Shown here: piece after piece, positions 1 through 9,816 of the stretch
How positions within the stretch are numbered: the stretch's first letter is position 1
Layout: every line of letters begins with the position of its first letter
NCBI GenBank assembly: GCA_028015205.1
Contig: CM051519.1
Span: 95,253,539 to 95,317,538 of the forward strand
Direction of reading: 5' to 3'
Source of the DNA: Mytilisepta virgata
Taxonomy: Eukaryota > Mollusca > Bivalvia > Mytilida > Mytilidae
Length of the DNA stretch: 64,000 bases
Program-made: the position numbers and the translations under genes
Notes under the pieces: model-generated
Told to the model about the DNA's origin: nothing
Seen by the model: the letters and a program-made list of their open reading frames with translations, nothing else
Database searches by the model: none

Positions 1-494
1 GTTCTATGCAGGGTACCCCAAGGAACATTCATACCAAGTTTGGTTCTAATTAGTCAAGTAGTTTCAGAGAAGAAGGTTTTTGAAATAATAACATAAAAAA
101 AAAGCCAAAAATGTCAAAAAAGGGCAATAACTCTAACATCAGTTGACAGATTTTCACGAAAATCAGCACACAGGTAGTTCTTAACATGCTGAACACTTTC
201 AACCTGCCAGAAATTGGCGTAACCTAATAATTTTTGAGATATTTGCGAAAAATTGTTGTTTGACCCCTATGTTCTATTTTTAGTAACAGCGGCCATGTTT
301 TTCGATGAATCAAAAATCCCCACATCAGTTTTATGCAGGGTACCCTAAGGAACATTCATACCAAGTTTGGTTCTAATTAGTCAAGTAGTTTCAGACGAGA
401 AGAGTTTTGTATAATTGTTAACGACGACGACGACGGACGACGGACGCCAAGTGATGGCAATAGCTCACATGGCCTTTGGCCAGGTGAGCTAAAA
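1..494 (+). mobile_element. Family A array element, 3' portion
   Basis: This is the right-hand part of the most abundant dispersed family here (called family A). Two copies of an internal unit, beginning near 7 and near 331 (both with GCAGGGTACC then AAGGAACATTCATACCAAG), lead into a GACG-rich stretch at 420-450. The element ends with a hairpin at about 462-490, in which AGCTCACATGGCC pairs with GGCCAGGTGAGCT, followed by AAAAA. The 5' end lies outside the window. No coding sequence is visible. The same terminal hairpin recurs near 2034, 21103, 24265, 37680 and 44705, and inverted at 63427. Confidence 0.75.
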
Positions 495-660
495 AACTAG
501 AAATACTGTGAGCAAAGCTCATTACTTGATACCCCCACCTTATGTAAGATACATCGAAGGAAATGGTAATATTTTGGATAGGAAAACTCCAATAGCAGTG
601 CGATGAAATTTTAAAAAAAGCTGTGAGTAATGCTCACTTAATGATACAACTACTTGCAAG
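495..660 (+). mobile_element. Family C 5' ends (two fragments)
   Basis: A second family starts exactly where the preceding family A element stops: AACTAGA at 495, a hairpin (GTGAGC, loop, GCTCA) at 508-521, then the box TGATACCCCC. A second, poorer copy of the start lies at about 613-645 (GTGAGTAATGCTCAC then TGATAC). No matching 3' end (GGGGTAT) follows nearby, so both look truncated. Confidence 0.55.
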
Positions 661-680
661 ACACGCAAGATAAAAGACAG

Positions 681-850
681 CTTCTTTGGTCTCATGGTTA
701 GCGTGCTTGCCTCGCATGCTGAAGGTTGTGGGTAAGATCCCAGGCCGTGTCAAACCAATGACTTTAAAATTTGTATTTGCTGCTTCTCTGCCAAGGAGAA
801 GGCAATAAATAGTAAGAGCAAATACTTGTTGGTTTGGAGTCAGAATAATG
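681..850 (+). mobile_element. tRNA-derived SINE (head and part of body)
   Basis: The block at 681-750 has a tRNA-like layout: an A-box-like TGGTTAGCGTGC at about 695 and a degenerate B box (GGTAAGATCCC inside a GTGGG/CCCAG stem) at about 729-743. It is followed by a unique body ending near 850. The B box departs from GGTTCGANTCC, and the acceptor stem is not conserved, so this is a SINE and not a functional tRNA. No flanking duplication was identified. Confidence 0.5.
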
Positions 851-863
851 TGTCAAAGTATGT

Positions 864-1230
864 GGTTTAGGTGGAGTTGCGGATGGCATACTGGAACCCC
901 CTATCTCAATGAATGGCAAAGTCCATGTGTTGGTATGGGAAACCCCAAATGTTGGTCAGATCAAAATCTAAAATAGGAGGTGCACTACAGCATCATGTAA
1001 TAAAGATCCTCTGTACGTTTCATCAAATTCCATTCAGTGGTTTAGGAGGAGTTGCAGATGGCATCATGGTAGCCCCTATCACACTGAAAGTCAGAATCCA
1101 TGTTTTTCTATGGGAAACCCCAAAAATTGGTCCAATCAAATTCTAAAATATGAGGCGCACAATGCCATCATATGATGAAGATTCTCTGACAGTTTCATCA
1201 AATTACATTCAGTAGTTTAGTTTAGTTGCT
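864..1230 (+). repeat. Two-copy tandem repeat, about 168 bp
   Basis: Two head-to-tail units begin at about 867 and 1041, each with GTTTAGG-GGAGTTGC-GATGGCAT, then TATGGGAAACCCCAAA, then TTTCATCAAATT-CATTCAGT. This is the internal-array style of the family A type elements. Short open frames here are by-products of the repeat. Confidence 0.6.
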
Positions 1231-1550
1231 GATACAAAGGTCGGACGAAGAGACACAACAAATACTATATATTTTTCAATTTTAGGTATAACAAAGAGGT
1301 TACCAATTTCTGGGTTTCTATGAGCTGCTGGACAAACTTAAATGAGCTTGACTCTTGTCCTTTCTTTTTTACTTGTACAGGTGTACTATAGAATCCTTTA
1401 CCCAAATATATCTGGTTGCTAGGGACTTTTTCATTGGTTACTATGGACATTTTGAATGACCTTGACCCTCCATTTAACTTGAACAGCCACCATTTAATTT
1501 ATTTCATGCTATGCTCTAAATAAATGCATCATCTTTCAAGGGCAAAAAAA
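1231..1550. other. No gene seen
   Basis: AT-rich sequence with no convincing coding frame, RNA gene or terminal repeat. It probably belongs to the repeat bodies on either side. Confidence 0.5.
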
Positions 1551-2034
1551 CCCCTTTAAAGGGTCAATTGACAATTTGGTTATGTTTACATGTTTGTAGA
1601 TCTTACTTCACTGAACATTTTTGCTGTTTCCAGTTTGTCTTTATCTATAATAATATTCAAGTTAATAACCTAAAACTGCAAAATTTCCTTAAAATTAACA
1701 ATTCAGGGGCAATAACCCAACAAAGGATTGACCGATTCATCTGAAAATTTCATGGCAGGTATATCTTGCCCTGATGAACATTTTTACCGCCATCAGTTTT
1801 GCTCTAAATGCTTTAGTTTATTTCACCCCTCTGTTCTATTTTTAGCAATGGCAGCCATGTTTGTTGATGGATCAAATCCCCGGATATAATTTTCAAACTA
1901 GATACCCTAAGGAACATCCAGGTAAAGGTTTAAAGAATTTGGCCCAGGAGTTTCAGAGGAGAAGATTTTTTAAATAGTTACGACAACGGATGCCAAGTGA
2001 TGGCATAAGGCTCACATGGCCATTGAGCTAAAAA
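1551..2034 (+). mobile_element. Family A element, 3' portion
   Basis: The segment 1551-1890 is closely repeated at about 40545-40815 (shared landmarks: TTGCTGTTT, AATAACCTAAAACTGCAAAATTT, CATGGCAGGT). The 3' end is a degenerate family A terminus: GGATGCCAAGTGATGGCA, then GCTCACATGGCC and GAGCTAAAAAA ending near 2034. The 5' end is not identifiable. Confidence 0.6.
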
Positions 2035-2262
2035 ACCGGTGTGGGCAGGATTGAAAATATAGGAACTAATCTATAATGGCACAACAGTTAAAAATTTTAC
2101 TTTGAAAAGATTTATAGCTATAATATATAAAAAGCACAAAAACAATGATTAAAAATGATAAAATGGCCCTTTGGAATGGGCATGCTAATAAATTAATAAA
2201 AAAGATAAATATATATAGACAATGCAAATTATGAAAATAAAAATACACTACATCCATTTCAC

Positions 2263-2385
2263 CTTTGCCTTTCCAAACAATAATAGCATCAAATGCTGAT
2301 CTATTTGGTTTCTGAAGATCCAATGATTTAATTTTCCGCTGATGTGGTCGCATACACGAAAATATAGTCATCCAATAACTACACG
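2263..2385 (-). CDS. Candidate host-gene internal exon, function unknown
   Basis: On the minus strand a 123-nt open segment lies between a good 3' splice site (pyrimidine-rich TTCTTTTTACTT, then CTGCCAG ending at 2386) and a 5' splice site (GGCAAAG then GTGAAA from 2262). It starts and ends in phase 1. The 40 complete codons include RPHQRKIKSLDLQKPN and AFDAIIVWKG, which read more like conserved protein than random AT-rich frame. I do not recognise the family. If real, it is one exon of a minus-strand gene whose other exons are outside the window or unrecognised; a decayed transposon fragment is the main alternative. Confidence 0.3.
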
Positions 2386-2445
2386 CTGGCAGCATTAAGT
2401 AAAAAGAATTATAAATATGAACATCAAGAAGACTGCATCAACTTC

Positions 2446-3163
2446 AACTAAATAAACTTTAGGTTCTGTAGAGCCTTTACCTTTCATATGGATCTAACCA
2501 ACTAAATAAACATTATGTTCTGTAGAGCCTTTACATATACCTTTCATATGGATTTAACCAGCTAAATAAACATTAGGTTCTGTAGAGCCTTTACCTTTCA
2601 TATGGATTTAACCAACTAAATAAACATTAGGTTCTGTAGGGCCTTTACCTTTCATATGGATCTAACCAACTACATAAACATTAGGTTCTATAGAGCCTTT
2701 ACCTTTCATATGGATTTAACCAACTAAATAAACATTAGGTTCTGTAGGGCCTTTACCTTTCATATGGATCTAACCAACTACATAAACATTAGGTTCTGTA
2801 GAGCCTTTACCTTTCATATGGATTTAACCAACTAAATAAACATTAGGTTCTGTAGAGCCTTTACCTTTCATATGGATTTAACCAACTAAATAAACATTAG
2901 GTTCTGTAGAGCCTTTACATATACCTTTCATATGGATTTAACCAACTAAATAAACATTAGGTTCTGTAGAGCCTTTACCTTTCATATGGATTTAACCAAC
3001 TAAATAAACATTAGGTTCTGTAGAGCCTTTACATATACCTTTCATATGGATTTAACCAACTAAATAAACATTAGGTTCTGTAGAGCCTTTACCTTTCATA
3101 TGGATTTAACCAACTAAATAAACATTAGGTTCTATAGAGCCTTTACCTTTCATGGATTTAACC
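2446..3163 (+). repeat. 13-copy satellite, 54-bp unit with 60-bp variants
   Basis: Thirteen head-to-tail units start AACTAAATAAACATTAGG and end CATATGGATTTAACC. Most are 54 bp; units 2, 9 and 11 carry a 6-bp insertion (ATATAC-type) and are 60 bp; the last lacks 2 bp. There is higher-order structure: units 4+5 match 6+7 (GGGCC and CATAAAC variants), and 9+10 match 11+12 (60+54 bp dimers). Every unit has stops, so it is non-coding. Confidence 0.9.
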
Positions 3164-3700
3164 ACCAAACCAACTAAAATATCCATACAATGCAAATCCT
3201 CATTAGTAGCTTTTTGTGATTTTTCAAAATTGGTAAGTCACAATATTGGTTCCAGATCTCACACAGTAACTCTGAAAGGGTACCAGTCAACAACTGAAAA
3301 TGTGACAAGTCATTCAAGCATGAAACGGGTCAAAATCTGAAGACAGGTGTCAGACTGGTATGTACCCACTAAGAACTATCTATAGACCAAATATGGTCGG
3401 CCTAGGTATTACAGTTCCTGAGAAATGAATTAAATCACAAAACTTTGACGCAGATGTTTACAAAAGTTTATGAAGTCAATAAACCATGGAAACAAGGTCA
3501 AGATTACAAGACAAGTATACTGCAGCAAAGTTTATATCAAAATGTATCTGTGGACCAAAGATCTTAACTGTACACATTATACATGTTAATAAAGTTATGA
3601 ATGTTTTAAAATAGTTTAAGACGCCGCCGGCCCAGAAAGTAATACATGTACCTTTATCTCGCCTTTCGCTGCTTTTTGTCTCAGGCGATACAAATACTAC
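3164..3700 (+). repeat. Dispersed repeat, kin of the 31,900-32,690 array
   Basis: Unit landmarks (AATGTGACAAGTCA, CAGGTGTCAGACTGG, ATGTACCCACTAAGAACTATC, ATAGACCAAATATGG) match the array at 31,900-32,690. The stretch closes with a hairpin-like end at about 3658-3697 (TCGCCT, long loop, AGGCGA, then TACAAA), compatible with an element terminus. Confidence 0.5.
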
Positions 3701-4249
3701 AAACATGTCAAGTCTGAACTGCAGGTGCCATATTTCATTTGGCCCTCATTAGAAACGGTCTTGCTCATTGATATTTTGATTTGTATAAATGAAAAAAAAA
3801 AAAAAAACAATGTATCATGTTTCTGTATATCAAAGCACTTACACATTTTAATATAAACTTCTGGCATAAGGAATGTTAAGGACTTGAAATTACAATGTTA
3901 TCTGGTATGGTATTTAAAAATAACAATATATTGAGTTTCTGTTAATCTTTGCACTTACACATTGCAGTATTGGATTTCTTGTCTAAAAACTATGAATGTC
4001 TACGAAATATGCATAGCTCTTGGAATTACAATGTTATCTGGCATTCTATGTAAGTCTGGACTTGTATTGATTATATTGATCGACTATGGTTTTAGCGATA
4101 TGTTTTGACAAAATAACTGAAAAGCAATGATTCATCTAAAACAAATGCCTGAATAGAGTGAATTATTATAACTGAATTATTGAAATCTCAACTTTAGAAA
4201 TTTGTCATTTATGTTGAAAGTAAAGGCCAATCTCTTGTTATAAAAAATT
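3701..4249. other. Non-coding; one approximate 118-bp duplication
   Basis: No gene seen. Two related stretches start GCACTTACACATT at about 3833 and 3951 and share AATTACAATGTTATCTGG. A 16-nt A run lies near 3789-3805. Confidence 0.4.
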
Positions 4250-4295
4250 AACTAGAGGATCCCAATAACGGTATTGCTCACCTGAATTTCATTGT
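4250..4295 (+). mobile_element. Family A-like 5' end
   Basis: AACTAGAGGATCCC followed by TATTGCTCACCTGAA matches the family A start (AACYAGAGGCTC, hairpin, GTATCGCTCACCTG), but the hairpin is decayed. No 3' terminus could be assigned. Confidence 0.4.
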
Positions 4296-4529
4296 CTTAT
4301 GCCATAAATGAAAAACAAAATGTTGGTGGATAGATTTGACTGATTATCTTCTAAATGAGGCCCAACTGCTAAAAATAATTTGGAATATATCTTCTTACCT
4401 AAACTTTTCTTGCTGTACAATTCCACATTATAAACTTAAAACATATGTTTCTGGACTCAACAAGGTACATGTATACATGTAAAAAGTTGGCATTGCCAAC
4501 AGATGCTTCCCGAACTGCACAGTTCAGAT

Positions 4530-4915
4530 CAATCTAATTAAAAACCGATCTCTCATCGCTCCCGTTTTCTGATATGTCGCGTGGGAGATCTAACGAAATC
4601 CCCTTTGAGGTCACATGTGAGTGAACTGGAACTTATGAATTTATAATGACATGCAAATAAGTTGACTTCCTATCAATAAGCCAATCAAAAAAGTTTATGA
4701 ATTCTGGGTACTGACGATTTCTTCGTTAATAAAAATGAGTTACATCCCTTTACCACACGATCAACTTAAAAGATCGCCTAAGCTGCAATTTCATTTGTCG
4801 AACAGGACACACCTACGAGGTCACTCACATGTGACCTCAAAGCGGGTTTCGTTAGATCCCCCACGCGACATATCAGAAAACGGGAGCAATGAGAGATCGG
4901 TTTTTAATTAGATTG
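4530..4915. mobile_element. MITE with ~100-bp TIRs and 9-bp TSD (Mutator-like size)
   Basis: The 386-bp element has long terminal inverted repeats starting CAATCTAATTAAAAACC on both ends and running about 100 bp, with few mismatches, to a GAGGTCACATGTGAGTGA segment. It is flanked by an exact 9-bp duplication, AGTTCAGAT at 4521-4529 and 4916-4924. The centre is non-coding. A 9-bp duplication with long TIRs is typical of Mutator-like elements, so I class it as a non-autonomous member by inference. Confidence 0.8.
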
Positions 4916-5349
4916 AGTTCAGATTAAATGAGAAGCAGGTATTTCTAGCGTGCAGAACATATGGATCAAAACCTACATTGAACTTTGACCTGAGGGAGAC
5001 AAAACAAATCAGTAAAAAAAACATAGCACTGAAGTGCTGATCTGCAGCACTGCTGCTAAATTTTTCGCACTAACCTCATTTTCCTATGCCTAATTGTTGT
5101 TTTGAGTCTTAACAGGGTTTCTGATATTAATAATTAAACACTGGTTCCACCATCATGCTGATACTGCACTAACATATAATAAATTTACTTCAAACCTACC
5201 ACTGTGCAATAGAATAATTGATCATGGAACAAACTTGGAGACATTTATACTATTCCATTTAGAAATTATGTTGAACGGATATCTTCAACCATAAATTCAA
5301 CTAATGGATAAGCTGAATGGTTGATTAAAGACCATCACAATCCATGAAT
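4916..5349. other. Non-coding; repeat fragment
   Basis: Contains a fragment at about 4960-5010 (CATATGGATCAAAACC, then ATTGAACTTTGACC) matching the start of the direct repeats at 40,815 and 44,000. Nothing else recognisable. Confidence 0.4.
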
Positions 5350-5601
5350 AACTAGAACTGTGAGTGACCTCACTGGGTGATACCCCAGCTTGCAATACTA
5401 GGAGTTTGCACTTACAAACTTCAAAAGCATAAGTTGGATTATTTCCCTTTGCATGCAACCGGCGATAATTATCTTCTTTCATGTATATCTACATATGAAT
5501 ATGTGATAATTATATTGCTTCATGCACATCTACATATGATGACCTTCATATAAAGTCATCAAAATCCACTGAACTGTTTAGGAGCGCTTACAATGTACAT
5601 G

Positions 5602-5635
<34 letters not shown>

Positions 5636-5725
5636 TGGACAGACAATTCTTATATACCCCCCCCCCCCCTCAAAAAAAAAAAAAAAAAAAAAAAACAAAA
5701 CCTGTGTTTGCAGGGGGTATAATAA
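5350..5725 (+). mobile_element. Family C element, both ends present
   Basis: Start AACTAGAA, hairpin GTGAG-TGAC-CTCAC at 5360-5373, then the box GATACCCC. The body is short and includes an (ACAG)n run at about 5603-5635, a long C run and a long A run. The 3' end is GCAGGGGGTATAATAA; its GGGGTAT is the inverse of the 5' box and can also pair with the TATACCCCCC just left of the A run, forming a terminal hairpin. At about 376 bp it is the smallest apparently complete array-type element here. Non-coding. Confidence 0.6.
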
Positions 5726-6606
5726 ATGGTCCATTCTGATCATTTTCACTTATTCAGTAATTTACTAAAATAACTCTTGTAACTGTTAAGACAGAACAAG
5801 TAATAAAGTTCAATATTTTGTTCTAAAACAAGTAAAACAAAAGGCTAATAACAGTTAAACTATCGTACAACATAACATATTCAACTGTGTAACAGTAAAC
5901 AGTCACTTTCTGAATTATGAATCATCAGAGATACATTTCTTTGATACCAATTTTGATGCACAAGATGTGATTTACGACTCATCAGTTGTGCTCAAGGCCT
6001 AAAATGTTGAAATCCAAAACAATAATTCAAAAGGTTGAAGAGCAATTCAAAATTACCAAAATGGGTTATGCCAAAACGTTTTAATGACATAGCCACACAC
6101 TCCTTAGGTTTTGCAAAATTTTACATTTTTGTAACAGTATATTCTAAGTATCAGTTTTGGGTTGGTATCAAAATACTAGCAACTGAGCTGGGGATATCCT
6201 CTGGACTTGGGAGACCACCAGCAGTGGCATATCGACTCCAATGGTAATACAGTTCTTTGATACCAATTATGATGCACAAGATGAGCACATTTCATCGATT
6301 TAAATCACATCAGTTGTATTCAAGGCTTAAAATGTTGAAATCCAATACAATAATCCAAAAGGTTGAAGAGCAATTCAAAATCACCAAAATGACCAAAAGG
6401 GGTTATGCCAAAACCATCAAAGGACAGATCACTGCACAAGGGAGATACTCTAATGAAAAGAGTTCATGTAAAACAAAGAATTAACATAGATAATTAAATT
6501 GATTCAAAAAAAAAATTACAGTTGTATATTTATTCTGTGTTTACAAAACTAAAGTTAAAGATAGTAGCAGAAAGTGGCATCCAAAACATCGCATGTGCAA
6601 GTAAAT
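5726..6606. repeat. Direct repeat pair, about 150 bp
   Basis: Segments at about 5940-6085 and 6256-6415 match: TTTGATACCAATT-TGATGCACAAGATG, then AAAATGTTGAAATCCAA, then AAAAGGTTGAAGAGCAATTC. They look like two units of a dispersed array. The short open frames are not convincing genes. Confidence 0.5.
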
Positions 6607-6645
6607 AAACCAGAGGCTCCAAGGAGCCTGTATCGCTATCGGCAC
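6607..6645 (+). mobile_element. Family A 5' end
   Basis: AAACCAGAGGCTCCAAGGAG then CCTGTATCGCT: a perfect AGGCTC/GAGCCT hairpin with a 4-nt loop, preceded by T. The GCTCACCTG box has decayed. No 3' terminus is recognisable downstream, so the element is truncated or interrupted. Confidence 0.55.
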
Positions 6646-8033
6646 CAAAGTAAAAACAGTTGGTCAGAACGTCAAGGAACATTCATGCTATGTTTCATTT
6701 CAATCAATTCAGTGGTTCTCTAGATGAAGATTTTTGTATGAAATTTCCCATAGGAGCAATCAGAATAAGTATGTATGAAATTTCCCACAGGAGCAATCGG
6801 AATAAGTATAATGGACCACGCAATGCCCACGTGTTTTTAGAATTGCCAACTAACTATACTATCCACGTCGGACGGTTATTGACTTCGGTGAACGTGGGCA
6901 TCCTTTATTTGGTGAAAGTTCGCTTTGACTGTGGAAAAACACAGTGGATGGTCAGCAGATCGATATAATAAAACGGTTAAAAATTAATGTTATGGTTTCT
7001 CATTAATTTAATTCCAATCCTTTTCATAATTTTATAATTCTTCCTTTGGATGCAGAGGTAACGCTTAGCTGAGTTTGGATACCTGTTTTTTTTAATTGTT
7101 TTGATTTTTGATAGTTGTGCTTATTAATTCATCATTATATCTTTAACCAGTTTTCCAATATATTGATCTCGAGCACTGCTGATAAGTTGTCAGTCAACAA
7201 AATGGCTATACAGTGCATCAAATTTTAATTCGGTATTTTGTGATACGTTTTATTCCTATACATTCGGGACTTTTTTTTAGTTCGTAATAACAGATTTGTT
7301 CTACATCAGTGTCAGCATAAATAAATGGGTCACCTGTAGACCAGAGAACTTAACAGCGGTATATTGTTTGAAGTAAAGGGTCAGGGTATTATGAACTTGG
7401 TTGTGTAACATGAATTGACGGGTGTCAAAGTATGTATCCTTGACAAGACCACAAAAATCTCGTGCAAAAACCAGCGGGAAAGTATACGACGGTATGATAA
7501 AATCTTCAATCAATACAGTTTGGAAAAATAACTAATGTATGCCATAAAAAGGCAGACTTACGGATGTTCCGGACAAATATTGAATTTGGTTATATCGTCA
7601 ACGGGGAAATTTGATATGACCTATTGCAGACCAACCAAGAACGAACGAAATGGATAAAAGATAGATTTTAAATAGTTTTGTTATATTTGTATTTGAGGAA
7701 AATTCCCAGCACAGGAAATGTTACATTTTGTAAACAGACGGTGAAATCTGATTTAGAACAAAATAAAGGTTAATCAATGACATTTATTCCGTTATGTTCA
7801 AAATGTATTAGTATAGGAAGCATATAAAATGTTGTTATCATTACATTTTTTCTATAGATAACATTTTTAGAACCAAATACGGGCAATTTGACTATATGCA
7901 TCAAGAAAAAAAGTACTACACACCAAACAAAAAAAATCTCAATTGATGACATTTAATTCGTAATAAATTGTAATCCAGTTTGAAGAAAATAATGAAATAA
8001 AAGACAGACAGACAGCGTTTTAAAGAGTAAAAT
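6646..8033. other. No gene supported
   Basis: AT-rich sequence. An imperfect palindromic block at about 6826-6904 (ATGCCCACG and CGTGGGCAT as outer arms) may be a MITE remnant. A 70-codon minus frame at 7301-7513 contains a CAG/GTGACC junction but has no other support as an exon. Confidence 0.35.
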
Positions 8034-8208
8034 GGGGAAATTTGAGGAACAGTATATAAGACAGTGTTTCTGAGATGGGTCAGAGATACAAGGGGAAATT
8101 TGAGGAACAGTATATAAGATAGTGTTTCTGAGATGGGTCAGAGATACAAGGGAAAATTTGAGGAACAGTATATAAGACAGTGTTTCTGAGATTGGTCAGA
8201 GATACAAG
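8034..8208 (+). repeat. 58-bp tandem repeat, three copies
   Basis: Three units of GAAATTTGAGGAACAGTATA, then TAAGACAGTGTTTCTGAG and GGTCAGAGATACAAG. The third is cut by insertion of the LTR retrotransposon; its continuation resumes at 16,587 after the other LTR. A diverged copy also follows the LINE at 18,058. It serves as a pre-insertion landmark. Confidence 0.85.
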
Positions 8209-8435
8209 TCTTAGGGGGCTTTTGGTAGAGCTTTAAGGATTTTGTACAAATGGACCATAAAATACAACAAAACTCAAATATCTTCACACGTGTCTTCTTT
8301 CTTCTGCAACTTCTACAAACTTCCAAAAACTAACACACAAAACCAACAGTGCTCAAAGTCCGGAATCCCGGCAAAAGGGCGATAACTCTACATATTTATC
8401 GGGAACTCGCTGACCATGCAAACTACATCATAACA
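8209..8435 (-). repeat. 3' LTR
   Basis: A 227-bp direct repeat identical to 16360-16586. In element orientation it begins TGTTATGATG and ends CCCCTAAGA, so the ends are TG...GA and not the usual TG...CA. A GATAAATATG stretch is a possible TATA-like site. Just upstream in element sense (8436-8446) lies a purine-rich GGGCCGGGGA, the likely polypurine tract. Confidence 0.92.
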
Positions 8436-8446
8436 TCCCCGGCCCA

Positions 8447-9135
8447 GAAAAAACAAATTCAATTTGTTTCAGATGGTCAGCGAGATACCGAAAATAGTAG
8501 TTACAATATATTTATAATAACACCATTACAGAATAATAACTGCTGTTGTAAAACTATGACATTTCATATGTTACTTTGGAAAAAAAACATATTCATTTGG
8601 ATGTGACCAGCAGAGCCCTAACTCTCTTTAAAACTATTTTGAAGGAACTTCATATAAGAAATTATCTAAAAGTACCAACGTTATAAATATTAGGGAGTTT
8701 CTGGTTTACTCATCATCCTTAATGCGAAAGACGCAATAGTTTCTATTTCCGTAACTTGCAAAATTGTAATGGGTCATAAAATTTTAGCCATTTGGATTCA
8801 ATAACTTCAAAAAGATATTTACACAAAAATAGCAAATGAAAATATCGAAAACGAAAATGTTCTTATCTTGTCTCTTACAAAGCTTTGCAAAATCAGATTG
8901 GAAATAAACAGTAGTATCAAATCATATTTCAAGTTTCTCGATAGTCAGTTTACAATCAATAAAGTCATTTGAAAAAAAAATCAACGTTATATGTCATAAG
9001 AGTTTCAAATTATCGATGGATATCGTCCATAAAGAATACTTTCACAAAATATCAATGGAAATTGTTCATAAAGTCATGAAAATGGTAATTCAATGAATAT
9101 TCAATAAAACAGTATTCAATATATCAAATTATACA
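8447..9135 (-). other. 3' untranslated region of the LTR element
   Basis: About 690 bp of AT-rich sequence between the last Pol-frame codon and the polypurine tract. No further ORF (for example an envelope) is visible. Confidence 0.7.
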
Positions 9136-9804
9136 TCAGCCAATAAATGGTGGGGCTTTGTCTAGCACAAATTTTTGCGTTTGTAGGTTAAGTTGGTTAA
9201 ATTTAGTCCATACCGCATTTTGTGCCGGTTCACCCTTAAATTGTATAAGGTATTCTGGGTCTTCTCGATTCCTTTGGCCTAAAACACGTTTAATTTTGTA
9301 ATAGTTATTATCCGTTTCAGAATGTGTGCTCTCGTAACCTGACTGAAAACGGGCTGGTTTTCGTATCTGTCTCTTGGGTCTCGTATTAACTGCGGGTGCA
9401 GAGGAACTGCTATCAGCTCCCTGCTTGGTATCAGCTTCCGAATTCCTGTCTAATGGTCCTTTATCCGAATCTGACGAATCACCGACATGAACACCCTCGT
9501 TTGTAACAGTTTTCGGAATGTAAAAATTTGTAGGATTAGGAGCACGTATGTACGCGATTTTAAGGCGATCTAAATGTACTGGGTTTTTGAACAGTTTAAC
9601 TGTTGACTTTTCTCGTAAAGTAACTAAGTGGGGCGAATTAATTTTATCCACCACGTAAGGACCAGCATATTTAGACTGAAGTTTTCGTCCTTTGCCTGTT
9701 TGATCAGTTAACATATATACATAGTCTCCAACACTTAAATTCAAAGGATTTGTCTTTTTGTTTTCCCTTTGTTCCATAAGTTTACCAGCTTTGATCTCAC
9801 AAAA
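9136..9804 (-). CDS. pol: Integrase C-terminal part with chromodomain-like end
   Basis: This frame continues Pol in the same register after a single TGA at 9805-9807. The first recognisable block is the GPY/F module of integrase (LQSKYAGPYVVDKI), then a basic DNA-binding segment, an acidic/serine-rich low-complexity stretch, a basic RPKRQIRKPAR patch, and a C-terminal chromodomain-like fold (YYKIKRVLGQRN, EYLIQFKG, VWTKF). Such ends help integrase choose chromatin targets. A methionine sits 9 codons in at 9777, but translation most likely came from Pol. As it stands it would need stop-codon readthrough. Confidence 0.8.
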   Translation of the reverse strand, partial: FCEIKAGKLMEQRENKKTNPLNLSVGDYVYMLTDQTGKGRKLQSKYAGPYVVDKINSPHLVTLREKSTVKLFKNPVHLDRLKIAYIRAPNPTNFYIPKTVTNEGVHVGDSSDSDKGPLDRNSEADTKQGADSSSSAPAVNTRPKRQIRKPARFQSGYESTHSETDNNYYKIKRVLGQRNREDPEYLIQFKGEPAQNAVWTKFNQLNLQTQKFVLDKAPPFIG

Positions 9805-9816
9805 TCAGATACAATT
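9792..9816 (-). other. 25-nt templated duplication carrying the Pol stop codon
   Basis: These 25 bases are identical and in the same orientation to 10474-10498, within the integrase zinc-finger region, but are read here in a different phase so that a TGA (9805-9807) falls in frame. Sequence on both sides is in the same Pol register. The best explanation is a local template jump during reverse transcription. Confidence 0.75.

Noticed and set aside
681..750. tRNA gene
   Set aside because: No acceptor stem pairing and a defective B box; fits a SINE head.
2446..3163. Regularly spaced repeats resembling a CRISPR array
   Set aside because: Units are contiguous with no variable spacers; it is a satellite in animal DNA.
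7301..7513. 70-codon minus-strand frame with a CAG/GTGACC junction
   Set aside because: No matching acceptor, no recognisable domain and possibly part of an old repeat.
8447..9135. Envelope gene at the 3' end of the LTR element
   Set aside because: No open frame, signal peptide or membrane segment between pol and the 3' LTR.
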